A stretch of DNA of 64,000 nucleotides from Sphingomonas flavescens (GTDB lineage: Bacteria > Pseudomonadota > Alphaproteobacteria > Sphingomonadales > Sphingomonadaceae), in assembly GCF_030866745.1 (NCBI RefSeq), contig NZ_CP133016.1, forward strand, positions 682,001 to 746,000. Reading direction: 5' to 3'. Of the stretch, positions 63,922 through 64,000 are shown piece by piece. The position numbers were made by a program, and so were the translations under genes. Under the pieces are notes generated by a model that had not been told where the DNA came from, searched no databases, and saw only the letters and a list, made by a program, of their open reading frames with translations. Positions within the stretch are counted from its first letter, which is position 1. Each line of letters begins with the position of its first letter.

Positions 63922-64000
63922 GTGGCTGAATTCGATCCCTCCCTTCCTTCGCTCCGCCTGCTGGTTGCCGCTCCGCGCGGCTTCTGCGCTGGCGTCGACC
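63922..64000 (+). CDS. ispH: 4-hydroxy-3-methylbut-2-enyl diphosphate reductase, N-terminal fragment
   Basis: The last 26 codons read through LRLLVAAPRGFCAGVD, the IspH/LytB N-terminus with the first Fe-S cluster Cys in GFCAGV. The start is uncertain: GTG 63922 gives the usual length, while in-frame ATGs at 63901 and 63910 are possible. IspH makes IPP and DMAPP in the MEP pathway. The gene runs off the window. Confidence 0.85.
   Translation, partial: MAEFDPSLPSLRLLVAAPRGFCAGVD

Overview
The window looks like a chromosomal segment from a Sphingomonadales alphaproteobacterium (Sphingomonas/Sphingosinicella-like). The reasons are high GC content, very dense packing with start/stop overlaps of ATGA, GTGA and TAATG type, an alphaproteobacterial DksA with a single cysteine, DUF1465 and DUF465 (YdcH-like) proteins, a PEPxxWA-type PEP-CTERM protein, a split gcvPA/gcvPB pair, an SPAP/PafA-type alkaline phosphatase and CtrA-like boxes. 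I see no insertion sequence, prophage, CRISPR array or rRNA. There is one tRNA (Lys, CTT).

Layout. 1-3783 (minus): two envelope lipoproteins around an M48 protease, plus a secreted alkaline-phosphatase-superfamily enzyme directly behind gatB. 3793-7027 (minus): gatCAB, for transamidation of misacylated Asp/Glu-tRNA. 7076-9688 (minus): an L,D-transpeptidase, a duplicated-module exported protein and a PEP-CTERM protein with a clear terminator. 9869-12353 (plus): DUF3089 hydrolase, ruvX, pyrB. 12350-15062 (minus): an orphan ParA, a ribbon-helix-helix partner and a TPR/SPOR lipoprotein; a Sel1/SPOR protein faces away from them. 16106-18893: divergent serB and miaA with overlapping start codons, then an IlvC-type reductoisomerase with no ilvBN beside it. 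18894-21319: a 58-residue protein, ppa, crcB, an acidic small protein and a formate/nitrite-transporter family protein. 21327-28678: mutL facing the mreBCD-mrdA-rodA elongasome operon. 28777: tRNA-Lys, then a thiolase and a TonB-dependent receptor with a long structured leader. 32402-38253: a complete tripartite RND efflux pump. 38187-44282 (minus): a fused 5-oxoprolinase/hydantoinase and three DUF proteins (DUF969, DUF979, DUF2891) chained by 4-nt overlaps. 44336-48959: a sugar epimerase, a nitronate monooxygenase, a thioesterase, an iron-type alcohol dehydrogenase, DUF1465 and two DUF465 proteins. 49025-51207: DUF1622, DUF202 and an SLC13-type permease. 51287-57618: dksA, surE, a deacetylase/acetyltransferase pair, a two-lobed aspartyl protease, a double PilZ protein, a DUF938 protein and a membrane protein. 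57618-63107 (minus): a glycine cleavage operon (gcvT-gcvH-methyltransferase-gcvPA-gcvPB) behind a tandem glycine riboswitch. The window ends with a lipoprotein and the first codons of ispH.

Much of the region serves the cell envelope: peptidoglycan elongation, L,D-crosslinking, SPOR proteins, efflux, lipoproteins and proteases. The most intriguing pieces are the four-gene oxoprolinase/DUF969/DUF979/DUF2891 operon, the ParA/RHH/SPOR cluster, the unassigned receptor leader, and the methyltransferase embedded in the glycine cleavage operon. All functional calls are by recognition of sequence motifs only; no database search was possible.
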